A DNA stretch of 64,000 bases from Hymenobacter latericoloratus (GTDB taxonomy: Bacteria > Bacteroidota > Bacteroidia > Cytophagales > Hymenobacteraceae). Shown in pieces: positions 8,221-16,783 of this stretch (the stretch's first letter is position 1; each line of letters opens with the position of its first letter). Both the position numbers and the translations under genes were made by a program. The notes beneath the pieces are model-generated. The model worked only from the letters and a program-made list of their open reading frames with translations, was not told where the DNA came from and ran no database searches. The stretch is from contig NZ_JACHNV010000002.1 of the NCBI RefSeq assembly GCF_014199535.1, positions 806,001 to 870,000 on the forward strand. Direction: 5' to 3'.

Positions 8221-10314
8221 CTACTCCTTCATGACCCGTAGGGTTTGGTTGATACCCTTGCCTCGTAGCTGCACCACGTAGATACCCGGCGCCAGGTGGG
8301 CCGTGTACCGGTTCAGCTCGGCCTGTAGCAAAGCCCTCGAGCCTTGCAGGTGCAGCAGGGGCGGGCCCTGGGGTAGGCCTAACTCCAGGGTAAGCGGCCC
8401 CGTGCTGGCCAGCAGCTGGTACACGCGGTTGCCGGCGGTAGGGGCGGGGTACACAAACAGGCGGGCTTGGGCCGGGTTGGCCGGCCGGATGCCCGCAAAG
8501 TTCAGCCCGATCAGCACCGGGTCGTGGTCGGAGGAGCGGAAGGGGCTGTTGGCATCGGTGGCTTCGCCGGCTACATCGTACTGCTGAAACAGGGGCTCAA
8601 AGGAATTGATATTCCACTTGTGCACATCAATAAAGCCCACCAGATTAGGCGTCACGATGCAGTGGTCGAGGGAGCCGGTAAGGCCCTTAAATACGTAGGA
8701 CGCGCTGGTAGGCGGGGTTACGGCCACCAGCCCGGCCGCCCGCAGAATGTCAAGGGGGTCTTCCTCGTAGTTGGCATTGTAGTCGCCGAGGCAGAGCACG
8801 CGCCGGGTGCCGGCCGGCACTACGGTGGTGTTGATGAACTCCACCAGCGCCCGCGCCTGCCCGCGCCGCCGGTCGTTGGAGCCGCCCTGCCCGTCGTTCT
8901 GGTCGGCGTTCAGGCCCGTGCCGCTGCCCTTGGACTTGAAGTGGTTGATGACCACGGCCACCGTATCGGGGCGGGGCTTGCGGCGGGTGATGAAAAGCTG
9001 GGCCAGCGGGGGCCGCTCGAACACGCCCGGCACCGCCGCCACCAGAGCGGGCCCCAGCAGCCGTACCTCGGCCGGCTTGTAAATCAGGGCGCAGTGAATC
9101 TGGTCGGTGTTGTTGGGCTGTTGGGTGGCGCCGCCGTCGTTTACGGCCGCGTACACTTCGGCCCCGGCGGCCTGGTTCAGCCCGTTCACCAGGTCCTGGA
9201 TGGCCGAGGCCGGCCCCGTGCCGTCATTCTCAATTTCCGTCAGCCCGATGATATCGGCGTTGATGGCGACCAGGGCCCGGATGATTTTGCTGCGCTGGCG
9301 GGCAAAGTCGGCCACAGTTTTGGCCCCGCGACTGGTCGGGAAGCCGCCCCCAATGCCATTGCCGTTAAAGTAGTTCAGTACGTTGAAGCTGGCCAGCTTC
9401 AGGTCCAGGGGGCCAAACTTCGGTACGGCCGGCCGCACCACCGTCAGCAAGGGCGCCTCGGGACCGGGCAGGGGCTGCACCCGCCACTGATTGAAGCCGT
9501 AGCCCAGCACGCCCCGCAGCACCGTCACCGTGCTGCCCACCCGCACGGTGCGGTAGGTGGCATCGGTGTACGGAATGGGCTGGGGATTGGAAGCCGCGCT
9601 ACCGTCGTCGAGCAGAATCGAGCGGTCGAGGTTGGCAGCCTCGTACTGCCGGATAGCGGCCAGGTTGCTGGTGCCGGTGCTGGTAGTGCCCGTGGCGGGG
9701 TTGTCGTTGGGGTCGATGAACTGGGTAGGCTGAAACAGGGTGCCGCCGGGGGTAAGCGTGAGCTCGCCCCGCCGCTGTAGGTTGTACACATCGGTAACCG
9801 TTAGGGGCCCCGAAAACTGCACCCGCATGCCCTCGTAACGCTCCAGGCCCGCCGCCGAGAAGGTGGCGTTCGGCAGCACCGTGAAGGCCGGCAGTGGGTT
9901 GCCCGAAGAAATGACCGTAACAGTAGGCTCTGTCAGGACTGCCTGCCCGGAAGAAGGCGCCGCGGGACCCTCGAGCACGGTGCCCGTCACGCGCACCAAG
10001 TCGCCGGCCCGGACGGTAGCCCCGGGCTGCACCACAAAAAGAGCATCCGAGGTGGCCGGGTCGGCATCGGCGGCGGCGGCAGGCTCCTGCACGTAAAACC
10101 CACCCGGCGCCAGGCCGTTGTACGTGGCCGTCACAATAGCCTCAATGGTGTAGGTGCCCGGCGTAGCCGCTGCCCCACTGCCCTGAATCTGGCCGATGCG
10201 GGAAATGGCCGCCTGTTGCTGACCGGAGTATGAAACCTGCGGCGGAGTGGAGGAGGCAAGCATGCCCCAACCCGCCAGCGCCAGCTGGCAGGCGAGTAGT
10301 CCTGGTAGCTTCAT
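8221..10314 (-). CDS. T9SS-secreted endonuclease/exonuclease/phosphatase-fold nuclease
   Basis: The 697-residue protein has a signal peptide at residues 1-21. An N-terminal OB-fold-like region (about 30-290) resembles those of large extracellular nucleases. From KLASFNVLNYF (about residue 307) comes an EEP domain with metal and catalytic motifs LTEIENDGTG, VINHFKSKGSG, LGDYNANYEEDP and SSDHDPVLIGLN. The C-terminal ~80 residues, starting LFVYPAPTAG and ending QTLRVMKE, are a T9SS sorting domain. The family degrades extracellular DNA or nucleotides for nutrient scavenging or biofilm turnover. Confidence 0.9.
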   Translation of the reverse strand: MKLPGLLACQLALAGWGMLASSTPPQVSYSGQQQAAISRIGQIQGSGAAATPGTYTIEAIVTATYNGLAPGGFYVQEPAAAADADPATSDALFVVQPGATVRAGDLVRVTGTVLEGPAAPSSGQAVLTEPTVTVISSGNPLPAFTVLPNATFSAAGLERYEGMRVQFSGPLTVTDVYNLQRRGELTLTPGGTLFQPTQFIDPNDNPATGTTSTGTSNLAAIRQYEAANLDRSILLDDGSAASNPQPIPYTDATYRTVRVGSTVTVLRGVLGYGFNQWRVQPLPGPEAPLLTVVRPAVPKFGPLDLKLASFNVLNYFNGNGIGGGFPTSRGAKTVADFARQRSKIIRALVAINADIIGLTEIENDGTGPASAIQDLVNGLNQAAGAEVYAAVNDGGATQQPNNTDQIHCALIYKPAEVRLLGPALVAAVPGVFERPPLAQLFITRRKPRPDTVAVVINHFKSKGSGTGLNADQNDGQGGSNDRRRGQARALVEFINTTVVPAGTRRVLCLGDYNANYEEDPLDILRAAGLVAVTPPTSASYVFKGLTGSLDHCIVTPNLVGFIDVHKWNINSFEPLFQQYDVAGEATDANSPFRSSDHDPVLIGLNFAGIRPANPAQARLFVYPAPTAGNRVYQLLASTGPLTLELGLPQGPPLLHLQGSRALLQAELNRYTAHLAPGIYVVQLRGKGINQTLRVMKE

Positions 10315-10581
10315 GCGTCACTGAAATCAAAACCCCGCTGGAAGAGCGAGATAGATTTATAAAAGTAATATTATTTAATAAAATAATTATATAATGTATC
10401 CTGCTGATGCGGTTACCTACTCTAATCAGGGTTAGTACTTAGGCTGTCGTGTACGGGTTAGGCCCGGCCGGCCCCGCGACAGAATCAACGGTTTACCGAC
10501 TTTTTGCAATGAACCGCGTATAGGCTCAGTAATCGGCTGATAGCCTATCAGCAGCACATTGTTCCATCCAACCTGCATTCT
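10315..10581. other. AT-rich intergenic region between divergent genes
   Basis: This divergent spacer starts markedly AT-rich (10350-10395), unlike the GC-rich genes around it. It must contain the promoters of the nuclease (minus strand) and the small lipoprotein (plus strand), but I found no confident -7/-33 pair. Confidence 0.5.
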
Positions 10582-10896
10582 ATGAAACTCACTTCCCTTT
10601 CCGCATGGTCTGCCCGTTTAGCGGCAGCGGTAGTATTCTGCGGCGGCGTTGCCCTGGCTTCCTGCTCTACCACCAGCACAGATAGTCCGGCCGGTTCCGG
10701 CACGGATGCCTCTACCAGCGGCTCCACCAGTGGCTCAGCTACCACGGGCTCTACCAGTGGCTCTACTACGTACAGCACGTCGGGTGCCAACACTACCGGC
10801 AGCACTTCCGGTAGCACGTCGGGCGTTACTACCACGGGTACTACCAGCGGCACTACGGGCACCACAGCCGGCAACACCACCGGTACCACGCGCTAG
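10582..10896 (+). CDS. Small Ser/Thr/Gly-rich repetitive lipoprotein
   Basis: A 104-residue protein with a signal peptide and a lipobox ending LASC (Cys near residue 32). The mature part is almost entirely Ser, Thr and Gly in degenerate short repeats (TSGST, TTGTTSG) and contains no predicted globular core. Similar low-complexity lipoproteins occur in Bacteroidota without assigned function. The repetitive DNA makes the length prone to slippage. It is followed by a hairpin terminator. The reverse-strand frame over it is a shadow of the repeats. Confidence 0.7.
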   Translation: MKLTSLSAWSARLAAAVVFCGGVALASCSTTSTDSPAGSGTDASTSGSTSGSATTGSTSGSTTYSTSGANTTGSTSGSTSGVTTTGTTSGTTGTTAGNTTGTTR

Positions 10897-10921
10897 ACTA
10901 AGCAGCTACTGCTGCCAACAT

Positions 10922-10963
10922 CGGCCGGAATTCACGCACTAAAGCGGGAGTTCCGGCCGGTTT
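10922..10963. terminator. Hairpin terminator between convergent genes
   Basis: A 9-bp stem (CGGCCGGAA with its complement), a loop of about 20 nt, then TTTGTT on the plus strand. It lies between the lipoprotein stop (10896) and the regulator stop (10965). Confidence 0.65.
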
Positions 10964-10964
10964 G

Positions 10965-12143
10965 TTAAATATCCAGCTTGAAAAACTCGCCCTTGTTTTT
11001 CAGCGAGGATTGCCGGATAACCAGGTCGCCGGTAATAACGAAGGTGCGGGGCTGGAACTGCTCTTTTTCGCGCACCTGCTCCAGAAACAGCCGCGCTGCC
11101 TGCTGCCCAATGCGGTAGGGGTGCAGGTTTACCGTGGTCAGGCCGGGCTCAATCATGGAAGCCATAAACTCGTCGCCGAAGCCTACCACCGCCACATCCT
11201 CGGGCACGCGCAGCCCCCGGGCCTTGAGGGCCACCAGCAAATCGAAGGCGTTGGTGTAGTTAATGGCAAAGATGGCATCCGGGGGGTGGGGGAGGGCCAG
11301 CCAGGAATCCAGGGCGGCTACCGCCTGCTCGGGCTTGAAGTTGATGTGAATGCGCAGCTCGTCGCGCAGGGGCAGGCCGTATTTCTGCAGCGCGCTGACG
11401 TAGCCGGCCAGGCGGTTGCGGCTGATGAGCAGGCCCTCGGGCCCGGCCAGAATGGCAATGCGCCGCGCCCCCTGCTGAATCAGGTGCTCCGTCACGCTGA
11501 AGGCCCCGTTCCAGTCGTCCAGAATTACTTTGGCCGTATCAACCTCGTTGCACACCCGGTCAAAGTGCACAATCGGGATGCCCCGGCTGGCGGGCTGCTT
11601 TACGTGGTCGAAGTTTTCGGTTTCGCGGGAGTGGCAGATCAGCAGCCCGTCCACGCGGCTGGCAATCAGGGCCTGTACGTTGCTGACCTCCATATCGTAG
11701 GACTCCTTCGACTGGCAGATCATGACGCGGTAGCCGGCCTCGGCGACTACTTGCTGAATGCCACTAACGGCCGTAGCGAAAAAGGGCCGCTCAATATCCG
11801 GAATTACTACTCCAATGGTTTTGGTTTCGCTGCTTTTCAGGCTTTGCGCCAGCAGGTTGGGCTGGTAGTCGAGCTGGCGGGCTACCTCCAGAATAGCCTG
11901 CCGGGTATTCACGTTGATATCGGAATGCCCGTTGAGGGCCCGCGAAACGGTGGAAGGCGCTACCCCCAGCTCTTTGGCCACGTCGCTGATGGTAGTCTGG
12001 CGGCGTTTTTTCTCGGGCAGGGGCAGAGCCTTCTCGTCGGTGAAGTGGTAATTACACGCCTTGCAGTGGTACCGCTGCCGCCCCCGAATGAAGCCGGCGC
12101 GCATCACGGCGTCGGCCGACCGGCACTTGGTGCATTTAATCAT
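10965..12143 (-). CDS. LacI-family regulator with N-terminal zinc ribbon, probable xylan-locus regulator
   Basis: The 392 residues fall into three parts. (1) Residues 1-36 are a CxxC-19-CxxC zinc ribbon (Cys4, Cys7, Cys27, Cys30, with RGRQRYHCKAC) like those at the N-terminus of IS1-type transposase proteins. (2) Residues about 50-96 are a LacI helix-turn-helix (TISDVAKELGVAPSTVSRAL). (3) The rest is a periplasmic-binding-protein-like sensor domain. The hinge helix reads NLLAQSLKS. The gene is divergent from uxuA and next to a double palindrome of LacI-operator type repeated before xylB, so it probably controls the xylan/glucuronate genes and itself. The inducer is unknown; a xylose- or glucuronate-derived metabolite is an inference. 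Confidence 0.93.
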   Translation of the reverse strand: MIKCTKCRSADAVMRAGFIRGRQRYHCKACNYHFTDEKALPLPEKKRRQTTISDVAKELGVAPSTVSRALNGHSDINVNTRQAILEVARQLDYQPNLLAQSLKSSETKTIGVVIPDIERPFFATAVSGIQQVVAEAGYRVMICQSKESYDMEVSNVQALIASRVDGLLICHSRETENFDHVKQPASRGIPIVHFDRVCNEVDTAKVILDDWNGAFSVTEHLIQQGARRIAILAGPEGLLISRNRLAGYVSALQKYGLPLRDELRIHINFKPEQAVAALDSWLALPHPPDAIFAINYTNAFDLLVALKARGLRVPEDVAVVGFGDEFMASMIEPGLTTVNLHPYRIGQQAARLFLEQVREKEQFQPRTFVITGDLVIRQSSLKNKGEFFKLDI

Positions 12144-12266
12144 GGGTGGAATTGAATTATTTCAAAGGTGGGCAGATGATTCGGAAAGTCAAGGCCAAGG
12201 CGGTACTTTTTCGTTCAAGGATAATCTACAGAAAAATTTTTACTGCATCCGGTATTCCTGCTGCCT

Positions 12267-12296
12267 ATCGAAAACGTTTCCGAAAACGTTTTCGAT
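12267..12296. promoter_or_regulatory. Double LacI-type operator, copy 1
   Basis: Two overlapping palindromes of the GAAAnCGTTTnC class have centres at 12275.5 and 12287.5, 12 bp apart. The second, CGAAAACGTTTTCG at 12281-12294, is a perfect 14-bp palindrome with the central CG typical of LacI-family operators. The flanks CTGCCT (left) and ATTTTTATTT (right) are also conserved in copy 2 at 28421-28450. It sits between the zinc-ribbon LacI gene and uxuA, so it could serve both. Confidence 0.8.
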
Positions 12297-12361
12297 ATTT
12301 TTATTTAGAAATCAGGTATTTAGGCCGGTTTTTAGGTTGCTAATCCACTGAATTGTTCTTC

Positions 12362-12369
12362 TATCTTCG
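12362..12369 (+). promoter_or_regulatory. Candidate -7 element TATCTTCG of the uxuA block
   Basis: It matches TAnnTTTG at 7 of 8 positions. A TTG at 12337-12339 lies 22 bp upstream as a possible -33. It begins 74.5 bp from the centre of the perfect operator palindrome, the same offset as TATATTCG before xylB. Confidence 0.45.
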
Positions 12370-12477
12370 GTAGTAAGTACTCCCTAACTGCCGCGTTAAC
12401 CGAAAAGGTTACTAAGTAGGCAACGGGGCTGCTTCTGAATAGTTAATAGGACTTTTTGGTTAGAAGAGTACGCGTTT

Positions 12478-13728
12478 ATGCTGCACACCATGCGCTGGTT
12501 CGGGCCCCAGGACCCGGTTTCCCTTTTCGCTCTCCGCCAAGCTGGCTGCGCCGGCGTGGTTACGGCGCTGCACCAGCTGCCCGTGGGCGCCGTCTGGAGC
12601 CAGGAGGATATTCGGGCGCGCCAGCAGCTAGTGGAAGCTGATAACGACCGGTACGCTCCCCTGCACTGGGCCGTGGTAGAAAGCCTGCCCGTGCACGAAG
12701 ACATCAAGAAAGGCCGGCCCGCCCGCGCCGAGTACATCCGCAACTACCAGCAGAGCCTGCGCAACCTGGCGGCCTGCGGCATTAGTACGGTGTGCTATAA
12801 CTTTATGCCGGTGCTGGACTGGTCGCGCACCAACCTCCACTACGAGATGCCCGACGGCTCGCGCGCCCTGCGCTTCGTGTGGGAAGACTTCGCCCTGTTC
12901 GACCTGTGCATTCTGCGCCGCCCCGGCGCCGAAGCGGACTACGAGCCGGAGGTGGCCGCTGCGGCCCGCGCCAAGTTTGCTACCCTGACCCCGGAAGAAA
13001 TTACTACCCTCACCAACGTGGTGCTGCTGGGCCTGCCCGGCTCCGAGGAGGCGTTCGAGCTGGACGGCTTTCAGGAACTGCTGAACGAGTACGCCGCCAT
13101 TGACGCCGCCGCCCTGCGCGAAAACCTGTACTACTTCCTGCGGGAGGTAGGGCCGGTGGCCGAAGAAGTGGGCATCAACCTCTGCATTCACCCCGACGAC
13201 CCACCGTTTCCGCTGCTGGGCCTGCCCCGGGTAGTAAGCACCGAGGCCGACCTGGTAGGTTTGCTGCAGGCCTACGACTCGCCGGCCAATGGCCTGACCT
13301 TTTGCACTGGTTCCCTGGGCGTGCGGCCCGATAATGACCTGCCCGGCATCGTGCGGCGCCTCGGCAACCGCATTCACTTTGTGCACCTGCGCGCTACCAA
13401 GCGCGAGGAAAACCCCCGCAACTTTCACGAAGCCGACCACCTGGAAGGCGACGTGGACATGTACGCCGTGGTGCAGGAGCTGGTGCGCGAGGAGCGCCGC
13501 CGGGCCCGCACCGGCGAGGGCAACCCCAGCCTGCCCATGCGCCCCGACCACGGCCACCAGATGCTCGATGATCTGGAGAAGCGCACCTACCCCGGCTACT
13601 CCGCCATTGGCCGCCTGCGCGGGCTGGCCGAGCTGCGGGGCCTGGAGCTGGGCATCCGCCGCAGCCTGGAAGCCACGGAAGCAAGCGCCCAGCTTTCCGC
13701 CGAAACGTCCGCTACCCGCTTCGTTTAG
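12478..13728 (+). CDS. uxuA: Mannonate dehydratase
   Basis: A 416-residue cytoplasmic enzyme converting D-mannonate to 2-keto-3-deoxy-gluconate in glucuronate catabolism. The N-terminal RWFGPQDPVSLFALRQAG matches the UxuA start region. Metal- and substrate-binding motifs are visible: CIHPDDPPFPLLGLPR, HFVHLRATKR and the C-terminal MRPDHGHQML. The start at 12478 (MLHTMRW) is used; Met at 12490 is the alternative. It is the first gene of the plus-strand block behind the double operator and is followed 47 bp later by alpha-glucuronidase, linking side-chain release to uronate breakdown. Length is close to the family norm. Confidence 0.96.
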   Translation: MLHTMRWFGPQDPVSLFALRQAGCAGVVTALHQLPVGAVWSQEDIRARQQLVEADNDRYAPLHWAVVESLPVHEDIKKGRPARAEYIRNYQQSLRNLAACGISTVCYNFMPVLDWSRTNLHYEMPDGSRALRFVWEDFALFDLCILRRPGAEADYEPEVAAAARAKFATLTPEEITTLTNVVLLGLPGSEEAFELDGFQELLNEYAAIDAAALRENLYYFLREVGPVAEEVGINLCIHPDDPPFPLLGLPRVVSTEADLVGLLQAYDSPANGLTFCTGSLGVRPDNDLPGIVRRLGNRIHFVHLRATKREENPRNFHEADHLEGDVDMYAVVQELVREERRRARTGEGNPSLPMRPDHGHQMLDDLEKRTYPGYSAIGRLRGLAELRGLELGIRRSLEATEASAQLSAETSATRFV

Positions 13729-13775
13729 CCTAACCCGTTCCCGCCCAACCCCGACCTTCCTACCTGTTTCCTCCT

Positions 13776-15884
13776 ATGCTACCTCGCTTTTTTCTGCTAC
13801 TCGCGCTGCTCTGTTTCGGTGCCGGCCTCCAGGGGCGCGCCGATGATGGCTACCGCCTGTGGCTGAAGTACGATGAGCTGCCCGAGGCCGGCCTGCGCAA
13901 GGCCTGGCAGGCCCAGGCGCGGGGTATTGTGGTGGAACGCAACGCAACCCCCACCCTGCAAACCGCCGCGCACGAGCTGCAACTCGGGCTGCAAGGACTG
14001 CTGGGGCGCCCGGTGCCGATAGGGGCGGCGCCGGGCGGTAGGGGTAGCATTCGGCTGCGCGTAGCCCCGGACCCTGCCCTGGGCCAGGAAGGCTACCGCA
14101 TCACAAGCCAGAAAAACGGGCTGGAAATTACCGGCCCCACCGATGCTGCCGTGCTCTACGGCTGCTTTGCCCTGCTGCGGCAGGTGCAGACCGGCCAGCT
14201 GCCTGAAAAGCTGAATCTCAGCAGCCAACCCCGCATTCAGTACCGCCTGCTCAACCACTGGGATAACCCCAACGGCACCGTGGAGCGCGGCTACGCCGGC
14301 TCCTCCATCTGGAAGTGGCTGGAGCTGCCCGACCGCCTCGACCCCCGCTACCAGGACTACGCCCGCGCCAATGCTTCCATCGGTATCAATGGGGTAGTAC
14401 TCAATAACGTAAATGCCAGCGCCCGCTACCTCACGGCCGAATACCTGCAAAAGGTGGCTGCCCTGGCCGGCGTAATGCGCCCCTACGGCATTCGGGTGTA
14501 TCTCTCGGTGTTCTGGGCCGCGCCCAAAGTAATTGGGGGCCTCCCCACCTCCGACCCCCTGGACCCCCAGGTGCAGCAGTGGTGGAAAGCCAAAACCGAC
14601 GAAATCTACAAGACCATTCCCGACTTCGGGGGCTTTCTGGTGAAGGCCAACTCCGAAGGCGAGCCCGGCCCCCAGGACTACGGCCGCAACCACGCCGACG
14701 GCGCCAACATGCTGGCCACGGCCCTGGGCACCCACGATGGGGTAGTCATGTGGCGGGCCTTCGTGTACAAAGCCAACTCCAAGGGCGACCGGTTCAAGGA
14801 AGCCTACGAAGAGTTTCAACCCCTCGACGGCAAGTTCAACCCCAAGGTGCTGGTGCAGGTGAAAAACGGCCCGATTGACTTTCAGTCGCGGGAGCCGTTC
14901 CACCCGCTGTTCGGAGCTATGCCGCGCACCCCCCTGGTGCTGGAGGTGCAGCTGACCCAGGAGTACCTGGGCTTTGCTACCCACCTCGTGTACCTGGGCC
15001 CGCTGATTAAGGAATGTCTTGAAGCTGATACGCACGCCAAAGGCCCCGGCTCCACGGTAGCTAAAGTGGTAGATGGCTCCCTGGAAAAGCACAGCCTCAG
15101 CGGTATTGCGGGGGTAGCCAACATCGGCTCCGACCGCAACTGGACCGGCCACCCCGTGGGGCAAGCCAACTGGTACGCCTACGGCCGCCTGGCCTGGGAC
15201 CACACGCTTAGCTCGGCGGCCATTGCTGAGGAATGGACCAAGATGACCCTGACCCGGGAGCCCCAGGCCGTAGCCAGCGTAACCCGGGTCCTGAATCAGT
15301 CGCGGGATATTTATGTGCGCTACACCACGCCGCTGGGTTTGCACCACATCATGGGCCAGAGCATTCACTACGGCCCCGAGCCCTGGCTGGAGAAAAGCGC
15401 CCGCCCCGACTGGACCTCCGTGTACTACCACAAGGCTGATGCGGAGGGCCTCGGTTTCAACCGCACCGCCAGCGGCTCCAACGCCCTGAGCCTCTATGCC
15501 CCCGGCGCCCGCCAGGTGTGGAGCAACCCCGCCACCTGCCCCCCCGACTACCTGCTCTGGTTCCACCATGTGGGCTGGGGGCAGCAGCTGAGCACCGGCC
15601 GCACCCTCTGGGATGAGCTGACCACCCGCTACTACACCGGCGCCGACTCCGTGCTTTGGATGCAACGGCAGTGGGAGCAGGCCAAGCCGGCCGTGGACCC
15701 CGAGCTGCACGCCGATGTAGCCGCGCGCCTGCGCATTCAGCACCGCGAGGCCCTGTGGTGGCGCGATGCCTGCGTGCTCTACTTCCAGACCTACGCCAAG
15801 CGGCCCCTGCCCCCCGGCCTCCCGCCGCCTGCCCGCCCCCTGGCCGAAATCAAGGAGCTGGTGGATATCTACCAGCTGCGCTAA
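13776..15884 (+). CDS. aguA: GH67 alpha-glucuronidase
   Basis: A 702-residue protein with a signal peptide (about 1-22), so probably periplasmic. GH67 enzymes remove (4-O-methyl)glucuronic acid from the non-reducing terminal xylose of xylo-oligosaccharides. The expected catalytic residues are visible: Glu294 in KANSEGEPGP (acid), Asp368 in KNGPIDFQSREP and Glu396 in QLTQEYLG (base pair). The N-terminal ~140 residues form the GH67N beta-sandwich and the C-terminal part is the helical GH67C region. It sits between uxuA and the SDR in an apparent operon. Its periplasmic site fits action on oligomers imported through SusCD. Confidence 0.96.
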   Translation: MLPRFFLLLALLCFGAGLQGRADDGYRLWLKYDELPEAGLRKAWQAQARGIVVERNATPTLQTAAHELQLGLQGLLGRPVPIGAAPGGRGSIRLRVAPDPALGQEGYRITSQKNGLEITGPTDAAVLYGCFALLRQVQTGQLPEKLNLSSQPRIQYRLLNHWDNPNGTVERGYAGSSIWKWLELPDRLDPRYQDYARANASIGINGVVLNNVNASARYLTAEYLQKVAALAGVMRPYGIRVYLSVFWAAPKVIGGLPTSDPLDPQVQQWWKAKTDEIYKTIPDFGGFLVKANSEGEPGPQDYGRNHADGANMLATALGTHDGVVMWRAFVYKANSKGDRFKEAYEEFQPLDGKFNPKVLVQVKNGPIDFQSREPFHPLFGAMPRTPLVLEVQLTQEYLGFATHLVYLGPLIKECLEADTHAKGPGSTVAKVVDGSLEKHSLSGIAGVANIGSDRNWTGHPVGQANWYAYGRLAWDHTLSSAAIAEEWTKMTLTREPQAVASVTRVLNQSRDIYVRYTTPLGLHHIMGQSIHYGPEPWLEKSARPDWTSVYYHKADAEGLGFNRTASGSNALSLYAPGARQVWSNPATCPPDYLLWFHHVGWGQQLSTGRTLWDELTTRYYTGADSVLWMQRQWEQAKPAVDPELHADVAARLRIQHREALWWRDACVLYFQTYAKRPLPPGLPPPARPLAEIKELVDIYQLR

Positions 15885-15915
15885 CTCCCTACAAGACAGT
15901 TCTATTCCTTCTCGC

Positions 15916-16728
15916 ATGGCACACATCGAGTCCTTTGTTTCTCCGCATACCCAGCCCAATGGGCAGCACCAGCCGGGTACCTTCTCCCTGGAAGGCAAGT
16001 TGGCCCTCGTGACGGGGGGCGGTACCGGTATCGGGCTGGAAATAGCCCGGTGCATGGCTACGGCCGGCGCTACCGTCATCATCACGGGCCGCCGCGAGGC
16101 CGTGCTGCAGGAGGCCGTGGCCGACCTGGGGCCCTCGGTGCACTATCTCACCAACGACGTGTGCGCCCTCGATACCCTGGAGGACCTGGTGGAGCAGATT
16201 GAAACCACCCACGGCCCGCTGGATATTCTGGTCAACAATGCCGGCATTAACATGAAGAAACCGGCCCTGGATGTCACCGATGAGGAGTTCAGCCGCATCA
16301 TCCATACCAACCTGAACGCCGTGTTCGCCCTGACCCGGGTGTGCGCCCGCCGCATGGTGGAGCGCAAAAGCGGCGTGATTCTGATGATTTCCTCGATGGC
16401 CGCCTACTACGGCATTGATCGGGTAGTAGCCTACGCCGCTTCCAAATCGGCGGTGGAGGGCATGGTGAAGGTGCTGGCCTCGGAATTCTCCAAGCACAAC
16501 GTGCGCGTGAATGCCATTGCCCCCGGCTTCATTGAAACCGAAATGAGCCGCACGGCCATGAACTCTGACCCCGACCGCCGCGACCGGGCCATGCGCCGCA
16601 CGCCCATGGGCAAGTTCGGGCAGCCTTCCGATATCGGCCACGCGGCCGTGTTCCTGGCCTCCGAGGGGGCCCGCTACATCACCGGCGCCTCCTTACCCGT
16701 CGATGGTGGTAATTCCATCGGTTTTTAA
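15916..16728 (+). CDS. SDR-family oxidoreductase, probable fructuronate reductase
   Basis: 270 residues from ATG at 15916, 31 bp after the GH67 stop; the longer open frame upstream overlaps GH67 and is rejected. Classical SDR features are the NAD(P) motif VTGGGTGIGLEIA near residue 34, NNAG, the SS..YAASK catalytic Ser-Tyr-Lys set and a C-terminal PVDGG. A position between the GH67 gene and SusC, with uxuA upstream, suggests reduction of D-fructuronate to D-mannonate, the UxuB step, as done by SDR-type enzymes in Bacillus. KduD-like activity on ketodeoxyuronates is the alternative. Fold certain, substrate inferred. Confidence 0.85.
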   Translation: MAHIESFVSPHTQPNGQHQPGTFSLEGKLALVTGGGTGIGLEIARCMATAGATVIITGRREAVLQEAVADLGPSVHYLTNDVCALDTLEDLVEQIETTHGPLDILVNNAGINMKKPALDVTDEEFSRIIHTNLNAVFALTRVCARRMVERKSGVILMISSMAAYYGIDRVVAYAASKSAVEGMVKVLASEFSKHNVRVNAIAPGFIETEMSRTAMNSDPDRRDRAMRRTPMGKFGQPSDIGHAAVFLASEGARYITGASLPVDGGNSIGF

Positions 16729-16783
16729 CTTCTGCTGCGGCGGATAACCTGCAACATCCCACAATTTAAAGTTCCCACTCCTC

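Larger units (their letters stand above)
12144..12477. other. Divergent regulatory region between the lacI-type gene and uxuA
   Basis: This AT-richer spacer holds the double operator at 12267-12296 and a candidate -7 element at 12362. A GATAATCT motif at 12220-12227 recurs before xylB at 28385-28392. The reading frames across it look accidental. Confidence 0.7.

Noticed and set aside
8467..9780. 437-codon plus-strand frame opposite the secreted nuclease
   Set aside because: Shadow frame; the minus strand encodes a complete nuclease with signal peptide, catalytic motifs and T9SS domain.
10548..10889. Pro/Val-rich reverse frame over the small lipoprotein
   Set aside because: Its composition is just the complement of Ser/Thr codon repeats; the plus strand has signal peptide and lipobox.
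10690..10890. Possible CRISPR-like repeats
   Set aside because: Repeats are short, irregular, in frame and lack spacers of constant length.
12396..12743. Reverse-strand frame at the uxuA start
   Set aside because: Shadow over uxuA codons and the promoter region with no protein-like features.
13797..16085. 762-codon reverse-strand frame opposite the GH67 and SDR genes
   Set aside because: It is a high-GC shadow of two well-supported genes, with low-complexity Gly/Ala/Val/His composition and no recognisable domain.
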